Source: Rudanella lutea DSM 19387 (lineage in GTDB: Bacteria > Bacteroidota > Bacteroidia > Cytophagales > Spirosomataceae). From it: DNA of 64,000 nt. The stretch is taken from NCBI RefSeq assembly GCF_000383955.1, contig NZ_KB913013.1, positions 43,694 to 107,693 on the forward strand, written 5' to 3'. Of the stretch, positions 39,653-47,875 are shown one piece after another; within the stretch, counting starts at the first letter, position 1; the number at the start of each line of letters is the position of its first letter. The translations under genes were made by a program, and so were the position numbers. Below the pieces are notes generated by a model, which saw only the letters and a program-made list of their open reading frames with translations, was not told the origin of the DNA and did no database searches.

Positions 39653-42556
39653 TTACTCCCCTTTGCCGCCCGACATTTTGGCCGGGGGGGCTTCGTTGCC
39701 TTTCTGGTTGGCCGACGTACCCACCGGGTCGCCTTCCTTGTCCAGCTCCACAATTTCGTAGCCCAGTTTCTCCAGGCTCGGCTTGATGCGCTGCTTGTTG
39801 CCCACCACCGTAATAATCATGTTATTGACCGGCAGACGCTTCTTCGCAATGGCATCAATCTCGGCTTTCGTGATCTTGCGCAGGATGTCGCTTTGCTGCT
39901 CCACAAAGTTTTTGGGGAGGTTGTAGTCGATAATCCGGTTAAGGAAAAATGCCTTTTGAAGCGAGGTTTCGTAGCGCAGGGCATCGCTTTGGCCGAGTGA
40001 GCTTTTTACAAAGTCCAGCTCTTCGGGCGTGATACCCGACTTGGCGTACCGCGTCATTTCTTTCACAAACTCAACCACCGAGCTATCCGTAGCGGCTGCT
40101 TTTACACCGGCCTGCGCCGTAAAAGGCCCCGGTGTGTGCGTGCTCGCGAAGCCCGAACGGGCCCCGTACGTAAAGCCTTTGTCTTCGCGCAGGTTCATGT
40201 TGATCCGGCTGTTGAAGGCACCGCCCAGCATATAATTGGCCAATGACGCCCGGTAGTAGTCGCCGGTGGCATCGTAGGGCAGGTCGGTCAGGTAGCCGAT
40301 CCGAATTTCCGACTGAGCCGCCTGCTCCTTGTCGATCAGGTACAGCCGCGTCTTGTCGACTTTGCGGGTCACGGCGGCCGTGGGCACCGTGACGGGTTTA
40401 GCCGCCCACTTGTTCAGGAAAGCCAGCTTTGACATGATGGCTTTCTGCTCCACATCGCCCACAATTACCAGATTCGTCACCGTGGGCGACAGGTATTTCT
40501 GGTAAAACGCCTTCACATCGTCGAGCGTGATGTTTTCTACGGTGCGGGTGGTTCCGCTCACGGGTACTGCCCGGATGTTACCCGCGCCGTACAGCAGCTT
40601 GTTGTACGCTTTGTTGGCAATTACAACGGGCTGCGTGCTTTGGTTGGCAACCAGTTCAATTTGCTGCTTCTTCAACCGGTCGAAGTCGTCGGCCGAGAAC
40701 CGGGGGCGCAGGAGTTTTTCTTCGAGCAGGGCGAGCGTCGAGTCGAGGTTTTTTACCAGCGATTCAACCGAGATATTGATCTCTTCGGTGCTTGCCCGGA
40801 TGCTGATGTCGCTACCCAGTTTGTCGAGTTTCTGGCTCAGTTGCTCGCTTGTAAAGTTCTGGGTAGCCTCGTTCATCAGCGACGCCGTCAGTTGGGCAAT
40901 ACCCGCCTTGCCGGGGTCGTTGGCCGAGTGCAGGTGCCCGCCCTTGATCGTAAACAGCATGGTTACGGTCGGCACTTCGTCGTTGCGGGTACCGATGATC
41001 TTGATACCGTTGGCGAGTTTGTCATTCCAGAACGGCGGCACTTTCAGGGCCGGGTTGGGGCCGGGACCGGGCTTCACGCTGCGGTCAAACGAGTCTTTCG
41101 GCTTGTTGTATTTCAGGCCAGCATACCCGTAATCGGGAGCCTTGTAGCCTTCCGTCGAGATCGTGTAGTTGTCGGGCGTGGTTACGGTTTCGGGCTTGCC
41201 TTTGGGGTATACCGTCAGTACTACCGCATTTTTACCCTTGATGTACTGGTTGTACACCCGCATCACATCGGCCTTGGTTACGCTCTGAATGCGCTTCAGC
41301 TCCTGTGGCAGGTAGTTGGGGTTGCCCAGAAACGTCTGATAAGCAGCCAACTGCGACACCTTGCCCGATACGCTCGACAGGCCCTGAATCAACTGGGTTT
41401 CGCGGGTCGCGCGGAACTGCGCCATGTCATCGTCAGTAACGCCCCGCTTCTCAAACTCGGCCATTGTCCGGCGAATGAGCGCCTGCGTGCTGTCGATGCG
41501 TTTGCCGGGGAACGGCAACACCGACAGGGCAAACTGACCGGCGAGTTCAGTAGTGGGGTGACCGGCGTTGGCCTGTACGGCAAACTGGGTTTTCACCAGA
41601 TTTTTGTAGAACAGTGAGGTACGGCCACCGCCAAGAATCTCGGCGAGGGCGTCGAGCGCAACTTCGTCGGGGTGGTAGTTGGGTACGGTTGGGTACGCAA
41701 TCTGCAACATTGGGAACCGGACGTTGTCTTCGTACGACACGTAGCGGTCTTTTTCGAGCACCACCGCCGGTACAATTGTCTTGCTCACCTCGGGGCCGCG
41801 CGGAATCGTACCGAAGTATTTGTCGGCAAGGGCCAGCACCTGTTGGGGCGTCACGTCACCGCCTACGGTCAGCACGGCATTGTTGGGGCCGTACCAGCGC
41901 AGGAAGAAGTTTTTTAGGTCATTTACATCCACCCGGTTCAGGTCTTCTACGTAGCCGATAGTCAGCCACGAGTAGGGGTGACCGTAGGGGTAGAGGTTCT
42001 TGGCGATGTACTCGCCCGCCAGTCCGTACGGGCGGTTGTCGTAGTTCTGGCCGCGCTCATTCTTCACGGTAGCCCGCTGAATTTCGAACTTCTTCTGGGT
42101 TACGGCATCAAGCAGAAAGCCCATCCGGTCGGCTTCGAGCCAAAGGGCCCGCTCCAGCTGATTGCTCGGCAGGGTTTCGTAGTAGTTGGTCCGGTCGCGG
42201 TTGGTCGAGCCATTTAGGGTACCACCCGAAGCCGTCACGATTTTGAAGTGCTCATCGTCGGCAACGTGGTCAGAGCCCTGAAACATCATGTGCTCAAAGA
42301 AGTGCGCAAAGCCTGACTTGCCAATTTCTTCGCGGGCTGAGCCCACGTGGTACGTCACATCGACGTGCACAATCGGGTCGGAGTGGTCTTCGTGCACCAC
42401 CACCGTCAGGCCGTTGGGAAGTACGTACTTTTCGTACGGAATCACTAGTTCGTTGCCCTTGCGGGTTACTTTTTCGACCAGTTTCGCCTGCGAATAGGCG
42501 GTTCCGACCGACACCAGCCCGACAATGGCAAACTGGAGTAAAGAAGTGAGTTTCAT
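39653..42556 (-). CDS. Secreted M16 family zinc metallopeptidase, two-module
   Basis: 967 residues, signal peptide of about 22 residues. The inverted zinc motif HFFEH (residues 85-89) and the downstream Glu in ATVKNERGQN (about 166-175) are intact in the first module. The second M16 module (about 500-950) lacks HxxEH but retains family folds (ATGDYYRASLANYMLGGAFNSRINMNLRED is the substrate-handling part), as expected. Pairs of M16 modules form a clamshell that digests peptides in the periplasm. It ends in a short Gly/Ala/Pro-rich tail (NQKGNEAPPAKMSGGKGE). Single gene. Confidence 0.93.
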   Translation of the reverse strand: MKLTSLLQFAIVGLVSVGTAYSQAKLVEKVTRKGNELVIPYEKYVLPNGLTVVVHEDHSDPIVHVDVTYHVGSAREEIGKSGFAHFFEHMMFQGSDHVADDEHFKIVTASGGTLNGSTNRDRTNYYETLPSNQLERALWLEADRMGFLLDAVTQKKFEIQRATVKNERGQNYDNRPYGLAGEYIAKNLYPYGHPYSWLTIGYVEDLNRVDVNDLKNFFLRWYGPNNAVLTVGGDVTPQQVLALADKYFGTIPRGPEVSKTIVPAVVLEKDRYVSYEDNVRFPMLQIAYPTVPNYHPDEVALDALAEILGGGRTSLFYKNLVKTQFAVQANAGHPTTELAGQFALSVLPFPGKRIDSTQALIRRTMAEFEKRGVTDDDMAQFRATRETQLIQGLSSVSGKVSQLAAYQTFLGNPNYLPQELKRIQSVTKADVMRVYNQYIKGKNAVVLTVYPKGKPETVTTPDNYTISTEGYKAPDYGYAGLKYNKPKDSFDRSVKPGPGPNPALKVPPFWNDKLANGIKIIGTRNDEVPTVTMLFTIKGGHLHSANDPGKAGIAQLTASLMNEATQNFTSEQLSQKLDKLGSDISIRASTEEINISVESLVKNLDSTLALLEEKLLRPRFSADDFDRLKKQQIELVANQSTQPVVIANKAYNKLLYGAGNIRAVPVSGTTRTVENITLDDVKAFYQKYLSPTVTNLVIVGDVEQKAIMSKLAFLNKWAAKPVTVPTAAVTRKVDKTRLYLIDKEQAAQSEIRIGYLTDLPYDATGDYYRASLANYMLGGAFNSRINMNLREDKGFTYGARSGFASTHTPGPFTAQAGVKAAATDSSVVEFVKEMTRYAKSGITPEELDFVKSSLGQSDALRYETSLQKAFFLNRIIDYNLPKNFVEQQSDILRKITKAEIDAIAKKRLPVNNMIITVVGNKQRIKPSLEKLGYEIVELDKEGDPVGTSANQKGNEAPPAKMSGGKGE

Positions 42557-42717
42557 TCAGTAGAATGTATCGGTGAAACGACGAAATTACTACTAAATGA
42601 TTGGCAAAAGGCTCATTTAGTCAACTTTTTTGACCAATTATTCCGCTAACGTCCTCTTACCTGATGAGCGGTCAAATCGCGGTATGAGTGGCTGAGTCAT
42701 AGACGACGATAGCGTGT

Positions 42718-44004
42718 CTACGGAATGCGTTCGTTCCAGTAAATGAGCAGGTTTAGCGTGGCCCGGCCCGACGCAATCAGGTCGAGGTCGCCGTCATTGT
42801 CGAGGTCGGCGGTAAAGAGGTCTTCGCAGGCCATGCGGACACTATCGTCGAGGGGGAGGGGAGTCCAGTTGCCGTCCGCTTCGGGGCGGAACAGCCGTAC
42901 GCCTACTTTGCCCTCGGCGTTGGGGTTGCGCCAGCCCACCGCTATCTGATCGCGGCCCAGCCCGAGCCAGTCGGCGCACACCAAGGCGTGGCCCTGACTC
43001 AGGTCACGACTGAGGGCGTTGGGTGTCTGCACCGGTGCATTCGTTTGGGGTTTGGCCGTTGTAAAAACCCCCGGCTCAATTGCCAACTGATTGCCGTGCA
43101 TCGGCTGAATGGTGGCAATGGCCTTGCCGCCATCGAGTCGCCGGATTTCGCCGATACCGGCCGCCATGGGTCCGGTCGCGTTGCCTGTTTGCGGTAGGTT
43201 GCGGGCACCTGCGCCCGAGGTGCTTTGCCAGGCCCCATTCTGCCAGGCCACCCGTTTGCTTCCTTCCTTGCCCCCGATAATCAAGCTGGTGGTGTTACCA
43301 TCCTCCCAGATCTCGAAATTGTGGGTCAGGTGCATGGTCGAGTCGACCAGGTGCTGCTTCCAGCGACCGCGTGGGTTTTTTGGGAACTCGTAGCCCCAGA
43401 TACGCACACCCCGCCCTTCGCCGTTTTTGTTGCCGAGTCCGTGCAGGGGTACCACAATCAGTTGGTAGTTGTTGCGGCCGGTGCGGGCCCAGCGCATGCG
43501 GTGGGTAGTCACCTCATGCGGCAACCGAACGGCTTCCCAGAGTTGCGTAGGGTCTTGCGGACGTACGAGGTAAAATACGGCCCCTGATTTGGTGCTGTCG
43601 GCCGTTTCGGCGGGATTCCAGCCGGCTCCAACGGCAATCTCGACCCGTCCGTCGCCGTCGAGGTCGCGGGCGGCAAGGCAGACGTTATCCTGTGGGGTCA
43701 GGTTGCGGGCCAGTACATGCCGGGTCCAGCGGCTCGGCGCGTCGGGTGCGGGCTTGGCCGCGTTTGGTTGGTTCGTTGACCGCTTGCCGGGGTTTTTGTA
43801 CCAGACAAACTCTTTCTGATCGGCCATCAGAATATCGGGTTGGCGGTCACCGTCGACATCGCCAATCGCCAACCCGTATCCGATGCTGATTTGATTATCG
43901 ACAACCTCAATCCGGAACTTCGGATCGGGTGGGGTTTTCGTAGGGGTGTTTGGCCCCGACTGAGCCAACACCGACAGAGGGAGTAAACAAAGGAGCAGAC
44001 GCAT
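42718..44004 (-). CDS. Exported FG-GAP/VCBS-repeat protein
   Basis: 428 residues. Signal peptide MRLLLCLLPLSVLAQ. Calcium-loop repeats: GDVDGDRQPDILMAD at about residue 48, RDLDGDGRVEIAVG at about 110, and TADLDNDGDLDLIASG near the C-terminus, with QIAVGWRNPNAEG between. These form the seven-bladed propeller of VCBS/FG-GAP proteins, secreted and often linked to carbohydrate binding. No enzymatic domain. The gene ends 57 bp from the end of the creatininase-like gene and shares its direction. Confidence 0.85.
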   Translation of the reverse strand: MRLLLCLLPLSVLAQSGPNTPTKTPPDPKFRIEVVDNQISIGYGLAIGDVDGDRQPDILMADQKEFVWYKNPGKRSTNQPNAAKPAPDAPSRWTRHVLARNLTPQDNVCLAARDLDGDGRVEIAVGAGWNPAETADSTKSGAVFYLVRPQDPTQLWEAVRLPHEVTTHRMRWARTGRNNYQLIVVPLHGLGNKNGEGRGVRIWGYEFPKNPRGRWKQHLVDSTMHLTHNFEIWEDGNTTSLIIGGKEGSKRVAWQNGAWQSTSGAGARNLPQTGNATGPMAAGIGEIRRLDGGKAIATIQPMHGNQLAIEPGVFTTAKPQTNAPVQTPNALSRDLSQGHALVCADWLGLGRDQIAVGWRNPNAEGKVGVRLFRPEADGNWTPLPLDDSVRMACEDLFTADLDNDGDLDLIASGRATLNLLIYWNERIP

Positions 44005-44061
44005 AGAGCCGAACCGGTTGGGGTGAATTGATACCGGTAAAAGCAGGCTGCCGAGGGTTGC

Positions 44062-44829
44062 TTACTCGTACAGGTCGTTGGGGTCAGCTTTGGCCAGATC
44101 CATCAGCAAGGTGCTTACTTTCTGCGTAAGGTCTTTGAAAAACCGCTCGCCTTTTTCGGGGGTAGCGCTGTAGGGATTACCAATGCCCGTATCGGCTGTC
44201 ACCTTCGACCATTGGCGCTCGGCCCAGGCCCAACCCTCGTCCATACCTTTAATTTTCCAGCGTTTGGCGGCTCCGTCGCCTGCTTCGGAGAGGGGCTGTA
44301 CTAGGTCGGGGCGGAGGTATTGCATCACGCTCGTTTCGAGTTCGTCGGCATGATCGCCTTTCTCCTCAAAATATGCCGACCGGTTGAGTACCGTAAACCA
44401 GAAACAGAGGCTGATAAACATATCGGGGTAGCGCCGACCAATTTCCCGAATCAGTGGCTTGAAGTCGTTGCCGCCGTGGCTGTTGAAAATAAGCAGTTTC
44501 CGAATGCCCTGCCGGTGCAGTACCTCCACCAGATCGTTCAGAATAAGCAGTTGCGTGCTCGGATAAATGTTCAGATCGAGCAGAATATCCGACTGACCCG
44601 TGTTTACTCCGAACGGTACGGTGGGCAGTACCATCACATTGGCCCCCTGTTCCCAGGCGAGCCGGGCAGCCTCGGCCATAATGTGGTCGGCTTCGTACAC
44701 ATCGGTACCGTAGGGCAGGTGGTAATTATGGGCTTCGGTGGCGCCCCAGGGCAAAATGGCCAGTTCGATAGGGCGTTCCTGAATGGCTCGGTAGTTGGTT
44801 TCAGCTAAGATGTACGGGCGCATAGCCAT
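44062..44829 (-). CDS. Creatininase family metal-dependent amidohydrolase
   Basis: 255 residues from the ATG at 44829 (44823 possible). The family motifs are visible: LAILPWGATEAHNYHLPYGTDVYEA with metal-binding Glu/His/Asp, VLPTVPFG, LIFNSHGGNDFKP, and DHADELETSVMQYL with the late Glu. The cytosolic enzyme probably hydrolyses a cyclic amide. Creatininase proper and the related FAPy deformylase and others share these motifs, so substrate is unknown. Confidence 0.9.
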   Translation of the reverse strand: MAMRPYILAETNYRAIQERPIELAILPWGATEAHNYHLPYGTDVYEADHIMAEAARLAWEQGANVMVLPTVPFGVNTGQSDILLDLNIYPSTQLLILNDLVEVLHRQGIRKLLIFNSHGGNDFKPLIREIGRRYPDMFISLCFWFTVLNRSAYFEEKGDHADELETSVMQYLRPDLVQPLSEAGDGAAKRWKIKGMDEGWAWAERQWSKVTADTGIGNPYSATPEKGERFFKDLTQKVSTLLMDLAKADPNDLYE

Positions 44830-44964
44830 GTTGGTTCAGAGTCGTCTGCAACGCTTACAGACCCCGAACGGTAAAACTCAACGGGCCCAATAGGCGTTAC
44901 AGAAAAGATGCTGCAAGTTAGCGTCTGTGCCCGGTTGGGCCACCAAAATTTAGGATTTGCCTGT

Positions 44965-45387
44965 ATGCCTTTCTTTCAAAAAACGATTCGATTGCAACCG
45001 TACCCGCGCGGCTTTCATCTCATCACCCGAACCGTGGAGCGGGAGTTTCTGGAGTTACAACAGCTACGGGTTGGAATGCTTCAGGTGTTTATTCAGCATA
45101 CGTCGGCGAGCCTGAGCATCAACGAAAACGCCGACCCAACAGTACGTCAGGATTTTGAGACCCACTTTAACAAGATGGTGCCTGAGCGGGCGCCCTATTA
45201 CAAGCACAATTACGAGGGCGACGATGATATGCCCGCCCACCTCAAAGCAGCTCTGCTGGGGCACTCGGTTCTTATTCCGATTACCAATGGGCAGCTAAAC
45301 CTTGGCGTCTGGCAGGGCATTTACCTGGGCGAGCACCGGGACAGGGGCGGTAGCCGTACGCTGCTGCTCACGGCCTGGGGCGAGTGA
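44965..45387 (+). CDS. YjbQ/UPF0047 family protein
   Basis: 140 residues from the ATG at 44965. The family's signatures are present: GFHLITRTVEREF, VFIQHTSASLSINENADPTVRQDFETHFNK, GDDDMPAHLKAALLG, and LGVWQGIYLGEHRDRGGSRTL at the C-terminus. These small trimeric proteins have thiamine phosphate synthase-like activity in vitro in some species, but the physiological role is open. It is a single gene, convergent with sufD. Confidence 0.93.
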   Translation: MPFFQKTIRLQPYPRGFHLITRTVEREFLELQQLRVGMLQVFIQHTSASLSINENADPTVRQDFETHFNKMVPERAPYYKHNYEGDDDMPAHLKAALLGHSVLIPITNGQLNLGVWQGIYLGEHRDRGGSRTLLLTAWGE

Positions 45388-45395
45388 TGCAGGGG

Positions 45396-45516
45396 GAATG
45401 GGTAATGAAGAATGTATAATGGATAGTGGGTAATGAAAAATGAATAGTGTATAATGAAAAATGGATAATGAACCGCCCGTGAGCAGCATTATCCATTTTT
45501 CATTATGCACTATTCA
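45396..45516. repeat. Long dyad of TAATGAATAATG-type words between yjbQ and sufD
   Basis: 45441-45470 and 45487-45516 are inverted copies, 29 of 30 matching, around a 16-nt loop. The left side extends as degenerate tandem words (GGTAATGAAGAATGTATAATGGATAGTGGGTAATG type, in short pieces) back to about 45396. It lies between convergent genes and could act as a bidirectional terminator. Confidence 0.75.
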
Positions 45517-45525
45517 TTAAAAAAG

Positions 45526-46863
45526 TTATACGGCCAATTTTTGGGCCACAACTTTCTCCAGATACTCCCGGATGGGCTCAATTTTGATTTTGTTCAGCAC
45601 ATCCTCAGCAAAGGCGTACATGAGCAGGGTTTGGGCCTGCTGCTTCGGTATCCCCCGCGACTGCATGTAGAACAACGCTTCCTCGTTCAGTTTGCCCGTG
45701 GTGGTTCCGTGCGAACACTTCACATCGTCGGCGTAAATTTCCAACTGCGGCTTGGTGTTCATGGTTGCATCGGGCGAGAGCACCACGTTTTTGCACGACT
45801 GGTACGCGTTGGTTTTCTGGGCGTCAGGCCGAACGTAGATTTTTCCGTTGAAAACCCCCGTCGAACGTTCTTCCAGAATACCCTTGTACAATTCGTTGCT
45901 GTACGAGTTCGGCTTGGCGTGATCAACCAGGGTGTGGTTGTCGATATGCTGCCGCCCGTTCGGGATGTACAGACCGTACATGTGGGCCTCGCAATGCTCA
46001 CCGTCGAGCACAATGTTGAGGTTGTTGCGCACAAACCCGCCATTAAGTGTCACGGTAGCCGAATAAAACAGGCTGCTGTCGGCCTGCCGTACCTGCGTGG
46101 TACCAATATGGTACGCTTGTTCGGTATCGTTCTGTACCTTGTAGTACTCCACGCGAGCGTCGCGGGCCACCGATACCTCGGTTACGGTGTTGGTAAAGCT
46201 CGATTGCTCGCCCAGCGTCCGGTACGACTCAATCACTTTCACCTCGGCATTGCGGCCGGCAATGATCAGGTTGCGGGGTTGAGCGGCTACGTTGGCCTCG
46301 CGGGCGTCGTTGATAAACCGCATCACAATCGGCTCGGCAACCGTTTTGTTGTCGGGCACCCGGATAAACACGCCATCAAATGCAAAAGCAGTGTTGAGGG
46401 CCGTGAAAGCATTGTCTTGAAAATCGGCCAGACGCGAAAAGTACGCGCCCACAGCTTCCGACTGCTCGGTCATTGCTTCCCGGAACGACAGAATCTGCAC
46501 TTCCGATGCCGGGCTCACAATGCGCGACAGGTCGGCACGGTACTGCCCGTTTACAAAGTACAGAATGTTGCCCGAGAGGTTCGGGATTTGTAATACGTCC
46601 AAATCGTCGGCGGTAACGGCCGACGGTTGCTCCAGCTCATAGGCCTTATTGATCAGCCCGGCCACGTTGGAGTATTTCCACTCCTCGTGTTTGATGGTTG
46701 GGAAACCGAGTGTTTCAAACGTTTGCAGGGCCGCCCGGCGTACCTGATGCAGGGCCGATTTGCTCTCGCCGTTCATCCGCTCCTCCGAAGCCCGAAACCC
46801 AGCCAGTAGCTGATCGCGGAACGTCGGAACAGGGGTATTGTCAGGTTGATTGGTCTTGCTCAT
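45526..46863 (-). CDS. sufD: Fe-S cluster assembly protein SufD
   Basis: 445 residues. N-terminal helices (RDQLLAGFRASEERMN, FPTIKHEEWKYSNVAGL) and the beta-helix core with VKVIESYRTLGEQSSFTNTVTEV and GRQHIDNHTLVDHAKPNSYSNELYKGILE, ending in the CSHGTTTGKLNEEALFYMQSRGIPKQQAQTLLMYAF region that is the Suf scaffold signature (here split to stay short). With SufB and SufC it forms the scaffold complex in the cytosol. It starts four bases after sufC, but no sufB is adjacent in this window. Confidence 0.96.
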   Translation of the reverse strand: MSKTNQPDNTPVPTFRDQLLAGFRASEERMNGESKSALHQVRRAALQTFETLGFPTIKHEEWKYSNVAGLINKAYELEQPSAVTADDLDVLQIPNLSGNILYFVNGQYRADLSRIVSPASEVQILSFREAMTEQSEAVGAYFSRLADFQDNAFTALNTAFAFDGVFIRVPDNKTVAEPIVMRFINDAREANVAAQPRNLIIAGRNAEVKVIESYRTLGEQSSFTNTVTEVSVARDARVEYYKVQNDTEQAYHIGTTQVRQADSSLFYSATVTLNGGFVRNNLNIVLDGEHCEAHMYGLYIPNGRQHIDNHTLVDHAKPNSYSNELYKGILEERSTGVFNGKIYVRPDAQKTNAYQSCKNVVLSPDATMNTKPQLEIYADDVKCSHGTTTGKLNEEALFYMQSRGIPKQQAQTLLMYAFAEDVLNKIKIEPIREYLEKVVAQKLAV

Positions 46864-46867
46864 GATC

Positions 46868-47626
46868 TTATACGCCGGCTTCCACTTCTGCTTTGATCCA
46901 ATCGTATCCTTTTTCTTCCAGCTCCAGAGCCAGTTCTTTCGGCCCCGACTTCACGATCCGGCCTTTGTAGAGTACGTGTACAAAATCGGGAACGATGTAG
47001 TCGAGCAAACGCTGGTAGTGCGTCACCACAATGGTAGCCCGCTCCGGTGAGCGCAGTTTGTTGACACCTTCGGCCACAATACGGAGGGCGTCGATGTCGA
47101 GACCAGAATCGGTTTCGTCCAGAATCGCCAGTTTCGGTTCGAGCATGGCCATTTGGAATACTTCATTCCGTTTTTTCTCTCCACCCGAGAACCCTTCGTT
47201 CAGGGCGCGGCTCAGGAGTGACTGATCGATGTTGACGAGCTTCATTTTCTCCTTCATCAGCTTCAGAAACTGAACCGCGTCGAGCGGATCCTGTCCGCGA
47301 TACTTGCGGATCTCGTTCATGGCCGTTTTCAGGAAGTTGGTCGTACTTACACCCGGAATCTCCACAGGATATTGAAATGCCAGAAAAATGCCCTCGGCAG
47401 CCCGCTCTTCGGGTGCCATATCGAGCAAATCTTTCCCTTCAAAATCTACACTACCGCCTGTGATATCATAGTCTTCCCGCCCTGCCAAAACAGACGCCAG
47501 CGTACTTTTGCCCGAGCCGTTGGGGCCCATAATGGCGTGTACTTCCCCGGCGTTGACGGTGAGGTTAATGCCTTTTAAAATCTGCTTTTCGCCAATGTTG
47601 GCCTGTAAATCGCTAATAGTAAGCAT
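46868..47626 (-). CDS. sufC: Fe-S cluster assembly ATPase SufC
   Basis: 252 residues, ABC-type ATPase. Walker A is MGPNGSGKSTLA, the signature motif is FSGGEKKRNEV, Walker B is LAILDETDSGLDIDAL, and the switch His is VVTHYQR. Proteins of this set energise the SufBCD scaffold. sufC is the first gene of the sufC-sufD pair, with a TAACTTTG -7 box upstream. The missing sufB, sufS and sufE are unusual, since Bacteroidota normally keep them together. Confidence 0.96.
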   Translation of the reverse strand: MLTISDLQANIGEKQILKGINLTVNAGEVHAIMGPNGSGKSTLASVLAGREDYDITGGSVDFEGKDLLDMAPEERAAEGIFLAFQYPVEIPGVSTTNFLKTAMNEIRKYRGQDPLDAVQFLKLMKEKMKLVNIDQSLLSRALNEGFSGGEKKRNEVFQMAMLEPKLAILDETDSGLDIDALRIVAEGVNKLRSPERATIVVTHYQRLLDYIVPDFVHVLYKGRIVKSGPKELALELEEKGYDWIKAEVEAGV

Positions 47627-47659
47627 GATAGGTTATCAGTCGCGGCTTCAAATGAACCG

Positions 47660-47667
47660 CAAAGTTA
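47660..47667 (-). promoter_or_regulatory. -7 element for sufC
   Basis: Reads TAACTTTG on the minus strand, matching TAnnTTTG, 33 bp upstream of the sufC ATG. No TTG at a standard -33 distance was found. Confidence 0.5.
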
Positions 47668-47734
47668 ACGGATGATCTTGTAGGTCTGTGAGTTGTCAAC
47701 AAAAAACCGCTCATAAAAGTTGACAGGCTTGTAC

Positions 47735-47742
47735 TACATTTG
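47735..47742 (+). promoter_or_regulatory. -7 element for argH
   Basis: TACATTTG matches TAnnTTTG. A leader of about 130 bp, including the dyad at 47749-47865, follows before the TTG start at 47876. The adjoining TTGACA at 47720 is too close to serve as the usual -33 box. Confidence 0.45.
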
Positions 47743-47748
47743 CAATTA

Positions 47749-47865
47749 GCGAATGAGCCGATGCGTGAATTGGCGGATGGCCTGGTTTCATTCTGATTCT
47801 ATTTTGGCTCCCGAAAAAACGAGTCTTCTTTGCCAATTCACTCATGTACCCATTCACTCGTTCGC
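47749..47865. repeat. Leader dyad of GAATGAGTGAATG-type words before argH
   Basis: 47749-47774 and 47832-47865 are imperfect inverted copies (arms share GCGAA.GAG and TGAATTGGC, with an 8-nt insertion in one arm). The right arm ends 10 bases before the proposed argH start, so the folded leader could affect translation. Confidence 0.6.
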
Positions 47866-47875
47866 CTATGACGTC

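Noticed and set aside
47695-47724. GTCAAC...GTTGAC inverted repeat in the sufC/argH divergent region as an operator
   Set aside because: Arms are only six bases and the spacing is loose, so chance is likely.
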